Source of the DNA: Flaviaestuariibacter flavus
GTDB taxonomy: Bacteria > Bacteroidota > Bacteroidia > Chitinophagales > Chitinophagaceae
DNA length: 50,695 bases
Assembly: GCF_004337505.1 (NCBI RefSeq)
Contig: NZ_SJZI01000004.1
Coordinates: 69,745 to 120,439, forward strand
Direction: 5' to 3'
Shown here: positions 43,652 through 50,695 of the stretch, one piece after another
Layout: each line of letters opens with the position of its first letter
How positions within the stretch are numbered: the first letter of the stretch is position 1
Position numbers and translations under genes: made by a program
The notes under the pieces: generated by a model
Databases searched by the model: none
The model's input: the letters and a program-made list of their open reading frames with translations, nothing else
What the model was told of the DNA's origin: nothing

Positions 43652-45583
43652 CTACCGGATCAGGTCTACAGCGCCGCTGATTTGCTGAGCGGTGTCGGCG
43701 ATACGGATCAAATAATAATACGTGCCGGTGGGCAAAGGCTTACCGTTGAGGGTTCCGGCCCAAGGAGAATAGCTGTCGCGGTATTGCTGCAGCGGCTGGC
43801 CCCAGCGCGTAAAGAGATCGACCGTATAATTACGGTAGGCGGCCAGCGCGGGTATCTCCCAGCGGTCGTTGACGCCGTCGCCGTTCGGCGTAAAGACGTT
43901 GGGCACCTCCACGCGGCGGAAAACCCGCACCCGCATGGAGTCGCGGTCGGTACCGCAGCCGTTGAGAGAGGTCACACTCAGCACGTACAGGGTATCAATT
44001 TCCGGGCGGGCGATTGTTTGCAGCGCTGTACTGTTGTTCAGAAAATATGCCGGCGACCACTGCACGGTGTATGCAGTGTTTCCGGTTACGCTTCCCTCCA
44101 GCGGCAGCGGGTCGCCGAGGAAAATAACACGGTCGGGGCCCGCCTCGGCGCGGGCGGGCCGGCGCACGTTCACTTGCACCCAGGCCGTATCGGTGCAGCC
44201 TTCGGTGTTCCGCACCAGCACCTGGTAGCGCAGCGAATCAGCCGGGCTGGCAAGCGGGCTGGCAGCGAGGGCGTTATCCAGCCCTGTTGCCGGCGACCAT
44301 TGGTAGGAGCTTCCGCCGGCTGCCTGCAGCGCTACCGGCGTACCGGCACAGGTGTTTACCGTATCTCTTGCCACGGCGGCATCGGGCCGCGGAAGCACCA
44401 CCACCGTGGTGGCGCCCGTCCAGGAGCAGCCCGCGGCGTCGGTGGCGCGGAGGCTGTAGCTGGTGCTGCCGGCATCGCCTAATACGCCCGTGCTGGCAAT
44501 ACCGTTGCCCGCGGTAAAGCCACCCGGCCCCGACCAGGAATAGGTAACCGCGCCGGTGGCGCTGAGGGTGGCCGAAGTGCCGGCGCATACGGGACCGTTG
44601 TTTGTGATGTCAAGGGCTGGCCGTCCGGCCACTACGATCACGAGGGGCGCCGAAGCCACGGTGCAGGAAGCCGTACCCCAATTGGCGCCTTCGGCTACGG
44701 TAAGACGATAGCGGTACGTTCCCGGCGGCGCTGTTGCCGCCACTGCCACGCTCAGCGTTTGCGCCGTAGCGCCGGGTAGGTCGGTCCAGGCGCCGCTGTC
44801 GCGGCTCAGCTGCCACTGGAAGCGCGGCGACACATAGCCCGCCGACAGGCCTACAAAAAGGTCAAAGGCGGCGGCTGTTCCCGCGCATACCGTTTTCTGC
44901 GTGCCCGGCGAGCCGGTAAAGCCCGGCGTGAGCAGGGGGCCACAGGGACGGAAGGTGATATCGTCGAGCAGCAGGTCGTTGCCGCAGCCTCCGGGCGCAT
45001 TGTTGGTCATCCGCACCACCACGTTGGCCACGGTGGCCGTGGTCGTAAAAAAGAAGCCGTATTGCTTCCACTCGGGCGCGCCGGTGGGTGGAATGTTGCC
45101 GGTGTTGTAGGTACCCAGCACAGTACCGTCCGTGCGTTCGATGCGGAAGGTGATATTAGGCTGGATGGGCGTGCCGTTGCAGCCGTTGGTGCGGCTGATA
45201 TTAAGAACCCAGGCGGCAAACTCGTACGTGGTGCCGCTGCAGAGACCGCGTACGGTGTCTACATAAAAATCGCCGGGATTATTGCTGGCGTTCACTACCA
45301 TAAAGTATCCGCCCGGATCGCCGGTATGATCGGAAGCCACGGTGTGCCAGGTGTTGCCCCAGCAGCCGGTGGAGCTGTTGCGTACGGTGTAGCTGCCGTC
45401 GCCGGGACAGTCGTTGGCCTGGTAGGAGTAGCCGAGCGCGGCGGAGGAAAGCTGCGGACCGGGATTGGCGCCGGCGCCGAAAGTGCTGCGCACGATGGGG
45501 TCGCCGAGGGAGCCGGTGCAGAGCTGCGCGCGGCCGATAAATGCCACAGCCCAGGTAAGAACAAAAAGAAGCAGGTGCTTCAT
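43652..45583 (-). CDS. secreted protein with gliding-motility/type IX (type B) C-terminal domain
   Basis: A 643-residue protein. A signal peptide (LLLFVLTWAVAFIGRAQ) is followed by an N-terminal beta-sandwich of carbohydrate-binding type (about residues 25-215, ending LLLDDITFRPCG), then two or three Ig/PKD-like modules (YVSPRFQWQLSRDSGAWTDLPG; SATLSATGAVTYSWSGPGG; PVALQAAGGSSYQWSPATG). The C-terminal 85 residues are the gliding-motility-associated domain (VPNVFTPNGDGVNDRWEI ... LFTRWGQPLQQY ... LPTGTYYYLIRI), the type B signal of the type IX secretion system, so it is exported to the surface or medium. I chose the ATG at 45583, where the signal peptide starts. TATCTTTA at 45621-45628 is a likely -7 box. 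Confidence 0.93.
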   Translation of the reverse strand: MKHLLLFVLTWAVAFIGRAQLCTGSLGDPIVRSTFGAGANPGPQLSSAALGYSYQANDCPGDGSYTVRNSSTGCWGNTWHTVASDHTGDPGGYFMVVNASNNPGDFYVDTVRGLCSGTTYEFAAWVLNISRTNGCNGTPIQPNITFRIERTDGTVLGTYNTGNIPPTGAPEWKQYGFFFTTTATVANVVVRMTNNAPGGCGNDLLLDDITFRPCGPLLTPGFTGSPGTQKTVCAGTAAAFDLFVGLSAGYVSPRFQWQLSRDSGAWTDLPGATAQTLSVAVAATAPPGTYRYRLTVAEGANWGTASCTVASAPLVIVVAGRPALDITNNGPVCAGTSATLSATGAVTYSWSGPGGFTAGNGIASTGVLGDAGSTSYSLRATDAAGCSWTGATTVVVLPRPDAAVARDTVNTCAGTPVALQAAGGSSYQWSPATGLDNALAASPLASPADSLRYQVLVRNTEGCTDTAWVQVNVRRPARAEAGPDRVIFLGDPLPLEGSVTGNTAYTVQWSPAYFLNNSTALQTIARPEIDTLYVLSVTSLNGCGTDRDSMRVRVFRRVEVPNVFTPNGDGVNDRWEIPALAAYRNYTVDLFTRWGQPLQQYRDSYSPWAGTLNGKPLPTGTYYYLIRIADTAQQISGAVDLIR

Positions 45584-46172
45584 AGATCGAAACGTGTTTT
45601 TGGGGCGCAGCAGACGGCAGTAAAGATAGGTTTTCCGCGAAAGCACAGCTAACCGGCACCCAGCATTTTACAAACCGGCTTTCACCGGAATCCCGTGGTG
45701 AAAAAAAGTACCCGGATTGGTGAACTCAACTGCAATCAGATCCAGGAACAGAAGAGCAGAAAATAAAGGCCCCACTTTAAAAGAAAAAGCCGCAAATGGT
45801 TGTACCTAAAGCAAATGAAAACCGCCTGAAAATCTAAAAACAGAAAGTGCCCGGGGATCGGCATCATGGCTCTTTTTTTGTTAATGGTATCTTAACAACT
45901 CTCCCCTGCTTATTTTCTCCCCCTCCTTCTTATCGGTGAATAGCTAAACGAATCGAAGTCCAAACCATCCTGTGCCTGCCGCCAGCAGGTGAGCTATTCA
46001 ACACCGTCAGCTTTGTAAAACCGCATTGCGCTAACCTATAATACCTGCGGCCGGCATGTTCTCCGACAAAAGAATTTTCTTATGCAAAAACCGCTGTGCG
46101 CTTTTCAGACGCATGCTGCAAGCGCTGCTCCCGGCATCCATTATCCTGCATCATAAATCACGGCGTCCCGCC
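45584..46172. other. 589-bp divergent intergenic region
   Basis: The region separates the two surface-protein genes. For the minus gene, TATCTTTA (minus strand, 45628 to 45621) lies 37 nt before the start, with TTAG at the -33 spacing. TTTCACC (45680-45686) and GGTGAAA (45697-45703) form a hairpin in its upstream part. 45760-45950 is AT-rich with a T-run at 45873-45880. For the plus gene I find no convincing promoter; the frame is open upstream to 46056 with alternative starts. No other gene is supported. Confidence 0.5.
45621..45628 (-). promoter_or_regulatory. -7 box of the type IX protein gene
   Basis: The minus strand reads TATCTTTA, one mismatch to TAnnTTTG, with TTAG 20 nt further upstream. 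It gives a leader of about 30 nt. Confidence 0.45.
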
Positions 46173-49100
46173 ATGGCAATGGTACGTCCGTATTTCTACA
46201 AGCCGGGGCTCAAGACCCTTTCGCTTGCGTACTGCCTTTTCCCGGCTGCGACCCTGCTGGCACAATGTCCCGGCATCGGCACGCAGCCGGCGGCGGTGCG
46301 GGCCTGCTACGGCGGCGCGGCCACTTTCGAGGCCGGGATCACCCCCAGTGGCAGCACCGTGCATTACCAGTGGCAGCGCCGGGCGCCCAACGGAAGCTTC
46401 AGCGATATCGCGGGCGCCTCGGGCACCACCAGCTCCTCCCCCATTCCGCTCAACCTTTCCTCGGTGGGAGGCGGCAGCAACGTGGATCAAAGTGAGTACC
46501 GCCTGATCATCAGCGACGACAACGGCTGTGCCGACACCTCGGCGGCGGCTACACTCCGCGTAAATGAGATCACCGGGATGTCGCCGCAAAATACCTCCGT
46601 CACCATTTGCGCCGGCACCAGCCAGAGCTTCGGCGTGAGCACCGACGGCAACGTAACGGGCTACCAGTGGCTGCTCAACGGCAACCCGATCAATGGAGAA
46701 ACGGGCGCCACCATCAACGTCACCAATGCGGCGGCCAACGATGCCGGTGCCTACAGCGTACGGGTCACGTTTTCAGCAACCGGCGGCAGCTGTACCCTTA
46801 CGAGCCCGGTGCGCAACCTGAGCGTAGTTTCCGGCACCGCCACGATCTCCGGCCCCACCAGCGTCTGCGCCAACAGCAGCGGCTCGGTGTTTACCACCGA
46901 ATCCGGCAACAACAGCTACAACTGGACTGTGAACGGCGGCACGATCAGCGCCGGCAGCGGCAGCAATTCGATCACGGTCAACTGGGGCGCGGCCGGCAGC
47001 GGCAGCGTTTCGGTCAGCTACCTGGCCCCGCCGGATAACTGTCCCGCCACCGACACGTATCCCGTCACCATCAAGGCAAATCCGAACGTAACGGTTGCCA
47101 CACCGCCGGAGATCTGCGCCGGCGGCAGTGTCACACTCACCGCGAGCGGTGCCAGCACCTACAGCTGGAGCCCGTCCACGGATCTTTCTTCGACCACGGG
47201 CAGCAGCGTCACCGCCGACCCGACAACGACCACCACCTATACCGTGACCGGCACCGGCGCCAATGGCTGCACGGATAATGCAACGGTGACGGTAACCGTC
47301 AACCCGAAGCCGACAGTGACGGCAAGCGCTGCTTCATCAACGATCTGCAGCGGCTCGGGCACCACCCTGACAGCAGGCGGCGCGGCAACCTATACCTGGT
47401 CGCCCTCTACGGGCCTTTCGGGCACCACGGGCGCATCGGTAACGGCGAGCCCCTCAGCAACGACCACGTATACCGTCACCGGCACCAGCAGCGATGGATG
47501 CAGCAGTACGAAAACGGTGACTGTAACGGTAAGTCAGGGAGCGAATATTTCGGTGTCGCCGTCGTCGCCGGATATCTGTGCCGGGGAAAACGTGGCCTTG
47601 ACCGCCGGTGGCGCGAGCTCCTATACCTGGTCGCCCGCCACCGGGCTTTCCGCCACATCGGGAGCGACGGTTACGGCGAGCCCGTCGGCGACTACCACGT
47701 ACACTGTTACCGGGACGGATGCTTCGGGTTGTACGGGCACGGAAACCGTGACAGTCACCGTCCACCAGAAACCGTCCGTGACCGTTTCGGCCGATGCCGC
47801 AATCTGCGCCGGCGCCAGCAAGACACTGACGGCGGGTGGCGCTTCCACCTACAGCTGGAGTCCGTCTACGGGTCTTTCAGCAACAAGCGGAGCTTCGGTG
47901 ACCGCAAGCCCTTCTGCTACCACGACGTACACCGTTACGGGCACCGATGCCAACGGCTGTACCAACACGGCTACAGTGACCGTCACCGTTAACCAAAATC
48001 CGGTTGTAACCGCCAGCGCATCGCCCAGTGCGATCTGCGGCGGGGGCAGCTCGACGCTGACCGCCAGCGGGGCGATTACCTATACGTGGTCACCAGCCAC
48101 GGGTCTTTCGGCCACCACCGGCGCCACGGTAACGGCCAACCCGGCCAGCACCACTACGTACACAGCAACAGGCACCGATGCCAACGGCTGTTCCAAAAAG
48201 GGGCTGGTCACGCTTACTGTCACCCCCAAGCCCACGGTGACCGTGTCACCCGCTGTAGCAATCTGCAGCGGCAGCGGTACCACGCTGACAGCCGGCGGTG
48301 CATCCACCTACAGCTGGAGTCCTTCAACGGGGCTATCATCGGCCAGCGGCGCTTCTGTTACGGCAAGTCCTACGGCTACCACTACGTATACCGTCACCGG
48401 GACGGACGGCAACGGGTGCACAAACACGGCAAGTGTTACGGTGACGGTCAACCAGAAGCCGACGATAACAGTATCACCGTCAAGCCCCACAGCCTGCGAC
48501 GGGCAAGCAGTCACGCTCACGGCAGCCGGCGCGGCCACCTATTCCTGGAGCCCGGCAACGGGGCTTTCAGGGACTACCGGCGCGAGTGTATCGGCCAATC
48601 CGTCCAGCGCAACAACATATACGGTAACCGGCACCACTGCAGGCTGCAGCAATACGGCAACGGTAAGCGTTTCTGTCGGATCAAAGCCAGTATTGAGCCG
48701 GCAGCCACCCGCAGATACAGTAGGTTGCCAGGGAAGCCCGCTTACACTGGTAAGTATTGCTTCCGGCACGCCGGCACCGACGGTGCAATGGCAGGTGAGC
48801 AGCGACGGTGGTGCTACCTGGTCGAATGTAAGTGGAGCCACGAGCCCCAACTACAGTTTCAACGCATCGCCAAGCCAGGACGGAAAGATGTACCGCGTAG
48901 TGTATACCAACAGCTGCGGACAAGCCGCATCCGCGGGCGTCACCCTGCACATCGGCGCACCCATCAACCTGGGCACGCATCCTGCATCGCAGGTAGGGTG
49001 CAACGGATCCGGAACGGTGAGCTTTACCGCTTCCGGCAACGGAGGCAACGGCACCGTATTTATGTCATGGCAATACAGCGCCGACGGGATCAACTGGGTA

Positions 49101-49358
49101 GACATACCCAATACGACAACATCATCGGCAATCGGGAATTATTCGACGACTTACAGTTTGACTCCGGGCGTCGGAAGTGGCGGCTATTACCGGGCAAAGT
49201 TCACCAACAACCGATGCGCGGAGAGTTTTTCCAACATGGCGCAACTAACGGTTCAGAACGTCCCCGCGGCTCCCGCCACGGCACCGGTAACGTATTGCCA
49301 GGGAGCCACCGCAGTGCCACTTACAGCAACGGCCAGCAATGGCAATACCCTGCTTTGA
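46173..49358 (+). CDS. giant Ig-repeat surface protein, first part, ends at in-frame TGA
   Basis: A 1061-residue reading frame from the ATG at 46173 (MAMVRPYFYK) to TGA at 49356-49358. A signal peptide (LKTLSLAYCLFPAATLLAQ) comes first, then Ig-like domains with Cys pairs (QPAAVRACYGGAATFEAG; NTSVTICAGTSQSFGV). Seven tandem repeats of about 76 residues follow (47082-48686), each of the form ICxGxxxTLTAGGASTYSWSPSTGLS...ASPSATTTYTVTGTDxNGCT...VTVTVN, then further Ig-like modules. Such proteins are adhesins or polysaccharide-binding surface proteins exported by type IX secretion. The TGA replaces a TGG: the same module further on reads GNTLLWYTTATGGTG, here GNTLL-stop-YTAPTGGTG, and the frame continues open. 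An upstream start at 46056 is possible but would add a non-signal N-terminus. Confidence 0.85.
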   Translation: MAMVRPYFYKPGLKTLSLAYCLFPAATLLAQCPGIGTQPAAVRACYGGAATFEAGITPSGSTVHYQWQRRAPNGSFSDIAGASGTTSSSPIPLNLSSVGGGSNVDQSEYRLIISDDNGCADTSAAATLRVNEITGMSPQNTSVTICAGTSQSFGVSTDGNVTGYQWLLNGNPINGETGATINVTNAAANDAGAYSVRVTFSATGGSCTLTSPVRNLSVVSGTATISGPTSVCANSSGSVFTTESGNNSYNWTVNGGTISAGSGSNSITVNWGAAGSGSVSVSYLAPPDNCPATDTYPVTIKANPNVTVATPPEICAGGSVTLTASGASTYSWSPSTDLSSTTGSSVTADPTTTTTYTVTGTGANGCTDNATVTVTVNPKPTVTASAASSTICSGSGTTLTAGGAATYTWSPSTGLSGTTGASVTASPSATTTYTVTGTSSDGCSSTKTVTVTVSQGANISVSPSSPDICAGENVALTAGGASSYTWSPATGLSATSGATVTASPSATTTYTVTGTDASGCTGTETVTVTVHQKPSVTVSADAAICAGASKTLTAGGASTYSWSPSTGLSATSGASVTASPSATTTYTVTGTDANGCTNTATVTVTVNQNPVVTASASPSAICGGGSSTLTASGAITYTWSPATGLSATTGATVTANPASTTTYTATGTDANGCSKKGLVTLTVTPKPTVTVSPAVAICSGSGTTLTAGGASTYSWSPSTGLSSASGASVTASPTATTTYTVTGTDGNGCTNTASVTVTVNQKPTITVSPSSPTACDGQAVTLTAAGAATYSWSPATGLSGTTGASVSANPSSATTYTVTGTTAGCSNTATVSVSVGSKPVLSRQPPADTVGCQGSPLTLVSIASGTPAPTVQWQVSSDGGATWSNVSGATSPNYSFNASPSQDGKMYRVVYTNSCGQAASAGVTLHIGAPINLGTHPASQVGCNGSGTVSFTASGNGGNGTVFMSWQYSADGINWVDIPNTTTSSAIGNYSTTYSLTPGVGSGGYYRAKFTNNRCAESFSNMAQLTVQNVPAAPATAPVTYCQGATAVPLTATASNGNTLL
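47082..48686 (+). repeat. seven tandem ~229-bp coding repeats
   Basis: Each unit encodes about 76 residues with conserved TYSWSPSTGLS and TTTYTVTGT. The units vary by substitution rather than indels. An eighth related unit starts at 50532 and runs off the window. Such arrays expand and contract by recombination and are hard to assemble from short reads. Confidence 0.9.
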
Positions 49359-50695
49359 TATACGGCGCCAACGGGCGGCACCGGAAGCACAACGGCCCCG
49401 ACGCCGTCGACCACCACGGTTGGCAGCACAACGTATTATGTGAGCCAGGTGGCCAACCCGGGCAACTGCACCAGCCCGCGGGCATCGCTTACAGTAACGG
49501 TGACTGCAAAGCCGGCCGCGCCGACCGTGACGACGCCGGTAACCTATTGCCAGGGAGCGGCGACGGTGCCGCTGACGGCAACCGCATTGGCCGGCAACAC
49601 GTTGCTCTGGTATACAACGGCTACCGGCGGCACCGGATCCGCCACCGCACCAACGCCCTCGTCTGCAACGGTGGGCTCAACCACCTATTACGTGAGCCAG
49701 GTGAGCGGTAATGGCTGCGAAAGCCCGCGTGCCTCGATCGTGGTGACCACCAACGCGATCCCCGTGGCAACGGCACCTGCCAACCAGACGGTATGTGCCG
49801 GCAGCAGCACAACGGCGGTAACGTTCAGCGGCACACCGGCAACGGGTGTGGTATATAACTGGACCAACGACAACACGGCCATCGGGCTCGCCGCGAGCGG
49901 CACGGGAAATATCGCGTCTTTCTTAGCAACCAATACCGGCACGTCACCGATCACCGCTACGATCACCGTGACACCGACGCTCACCACCAACGGCGTCAGC
50001 TGCCCGGGGGCTCCGAAGACCTTTACCATCACGGTGAACCCGAAGACCGCGATCGTGACGCCGCCGCAGAACGTATCGGTTTGCGAGGGCGGCAATGCGA
50101 CGTTTACCGTGACGGCATCGGGCACCGGGCCGCTTACGTACGAGTGGTTCGCTTTCGGCCCTACCGGCACCGCCAACACGCCTGCCGGCAGTGGCACCAA
50201 CACGCTCACCCTATCGAATGTAAGCACCTCGATGAATGGCAACCGCTACCGGGTGGTTGTTACCGGCCCCTGCGGTGCGGTGACCTATGACTTCGCGGTG
50301 ATAACGGTGAATGCGCCAGCAGTCTGCGCCAATGCATTGCCGGCAACAATTTCGGCGGTGGTGGCACCTGCCGGTACTTATACTTATGCATGGACCGTGC
50401 CTTCGGGCGCGGCGGCGGCGGGCAATGTGAGCAGCTTCCAAACCTCGACGGCTGGTACGTATTCGGTGACCGTTACCAACAGCAACAATTGCACAAACAC
50501 GGGCTCGGCCAACCTGGTGATCAACCCCAACCCGACCGTTACGGTGAATACGCCGGCGCCGATCTGCAGCGGTGGCAGCGCGACGCTTACCGCGGGTGGA
50601 GCAAGCACCTATGCCTGGAGCCCGGCCCCGGGGCTGTCGGCAACTACGGGCTCGCCGGTAACGGCAAGTCTGACGGCGACAACGACTTATACGGT
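49359..50695 (+). pseudogene. continuation of the Ig-repeat gene after the TGA (partial at window end)
   Basis: The frame of the preceding CDS stays open for 445 codons after the TGA up to the window end, with the same composition. It encodes the rest of the interrupted module (YTAPTGGTGSTTAPTPSTTT), a second full copy of that module (VTYCQGAATVPLTATALAGNT ... cut as two parts, LLWYTTATGG), three further Ig-like domains (ICS/VCxG starts) and the beginning of another 76-residue repeat at 50532. No start codon with a signal peptide exists here, so it is not an independent secreted gene. The single base G-to-A difference may be a recent mutation or a sequence error; the type IX C-terminal signal is expected beyond the window. 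Confidence 0.75.

Noticed and set aside
47082..48686. CRISPR-like array
   Set aside because: The repeats are about 229 bp, continuous and coding, without short spacers.
49356..49358. TGA read as selenocysteine or reassigned Trp
   Set aside because: The homologous position is Trp, not Cys; no SECIS-like hairpin was evident, and all other genes in the window use TGA as a stop, for example at 11412-11414 and 32006-32008.

Overview
The window is a 50.7 kb, GC-rich (roughly 60%) chromosomal stretch of a member of Bacteroidota, most likely Chitinophagaceae or a close relative. The evidence is a gliding-motility/type IX secretion C-terminal domain, the absence of Shine-Dalgarno sequences, several TAnnTTTG -7 promoter boxes typical of this phylum, and lipoproteins and surface proteins of Bacteroidota type. 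No rRNA, tRNA, CRISPR array, prophage or transposase was seen. The gene at the left edge is cut by the window, and the Ig-repeat gene at the right edge runs off it.

Layout. 1-6466: end of a large alpha-2-macroglobulin-like protein with a thioester motif, then an FAD oxidoreductase. 6687-14195: a compact same-strand array that is the most unusual part of the window. It holds a short membrane peptide, a soluble coiled-coil protein, a two-TM coiled-coil protein, a membrane-anchored ABC substrate-binding protein fused to an OmpA peptidoglycan-binding domain, an ABC permease, an ABC ATPase, two small lipoproteins (one YgiB-like) and a YgiC/glutathionylspermidine-synthase-like ATP-grasp ligase. 14294-23545: aspS, a PH-like membrane protein, two tandem lipoprotein esterases, a DUF4846 protein, rarA, two envelope hypotheticals on the minus strand and a secreted M28 peptidase. 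23546-25565: terminators, a structured non-coding stretch, an outer-membrane barrel and an ElaA-type acetyltransferase. 25747-34553: uvrA and a second, class II uvrA-like gene flank a secreted protein, a PAP2 phosphatase and a PAS histidine kinase. 34599-43437: an alpha/beta hydrolase, a GH1-RmlD fusion enzyme, a PadR regulator with its membrane partner, a small conserved protein, a pirin and an SNF2 helicase. 43652-50695: two divergent surface proteins, one with a type IX C-terminal signal, the other a giant Ig-repeat protein interrupted by an in-frame TGA.

How the parts fit. The 6.7-14.2 kb array looks like one envelope module. A transporter core (ATPase, permease, tethered receptor able to grip peptidoglycan) is combined with coiled-coil membrane factors and a YgiB/YgiC-like pair. 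Its substrate and the product of the ligase cannot be read from sequence; this is the best candidate for an undescribed system. Elsewhere the themes are DNA repair (rarA, uvrA, uvrA2, SNF2) and cell-envelope biology.

Non-coding structure is rich. At least six intergenic sites carry long inverted repeats whose arms are built from short repeated words (for example GATGTCTGATGTC), and further single arms occur elsewhere. Several starts lie 4-6 nt after a -7 box, which implies leaderless mRNAs. Two intrinsic terminators touch or contain the start codon of the next gene, and a pseudoknot-like arrangement lies just before the M28 peptidase start.
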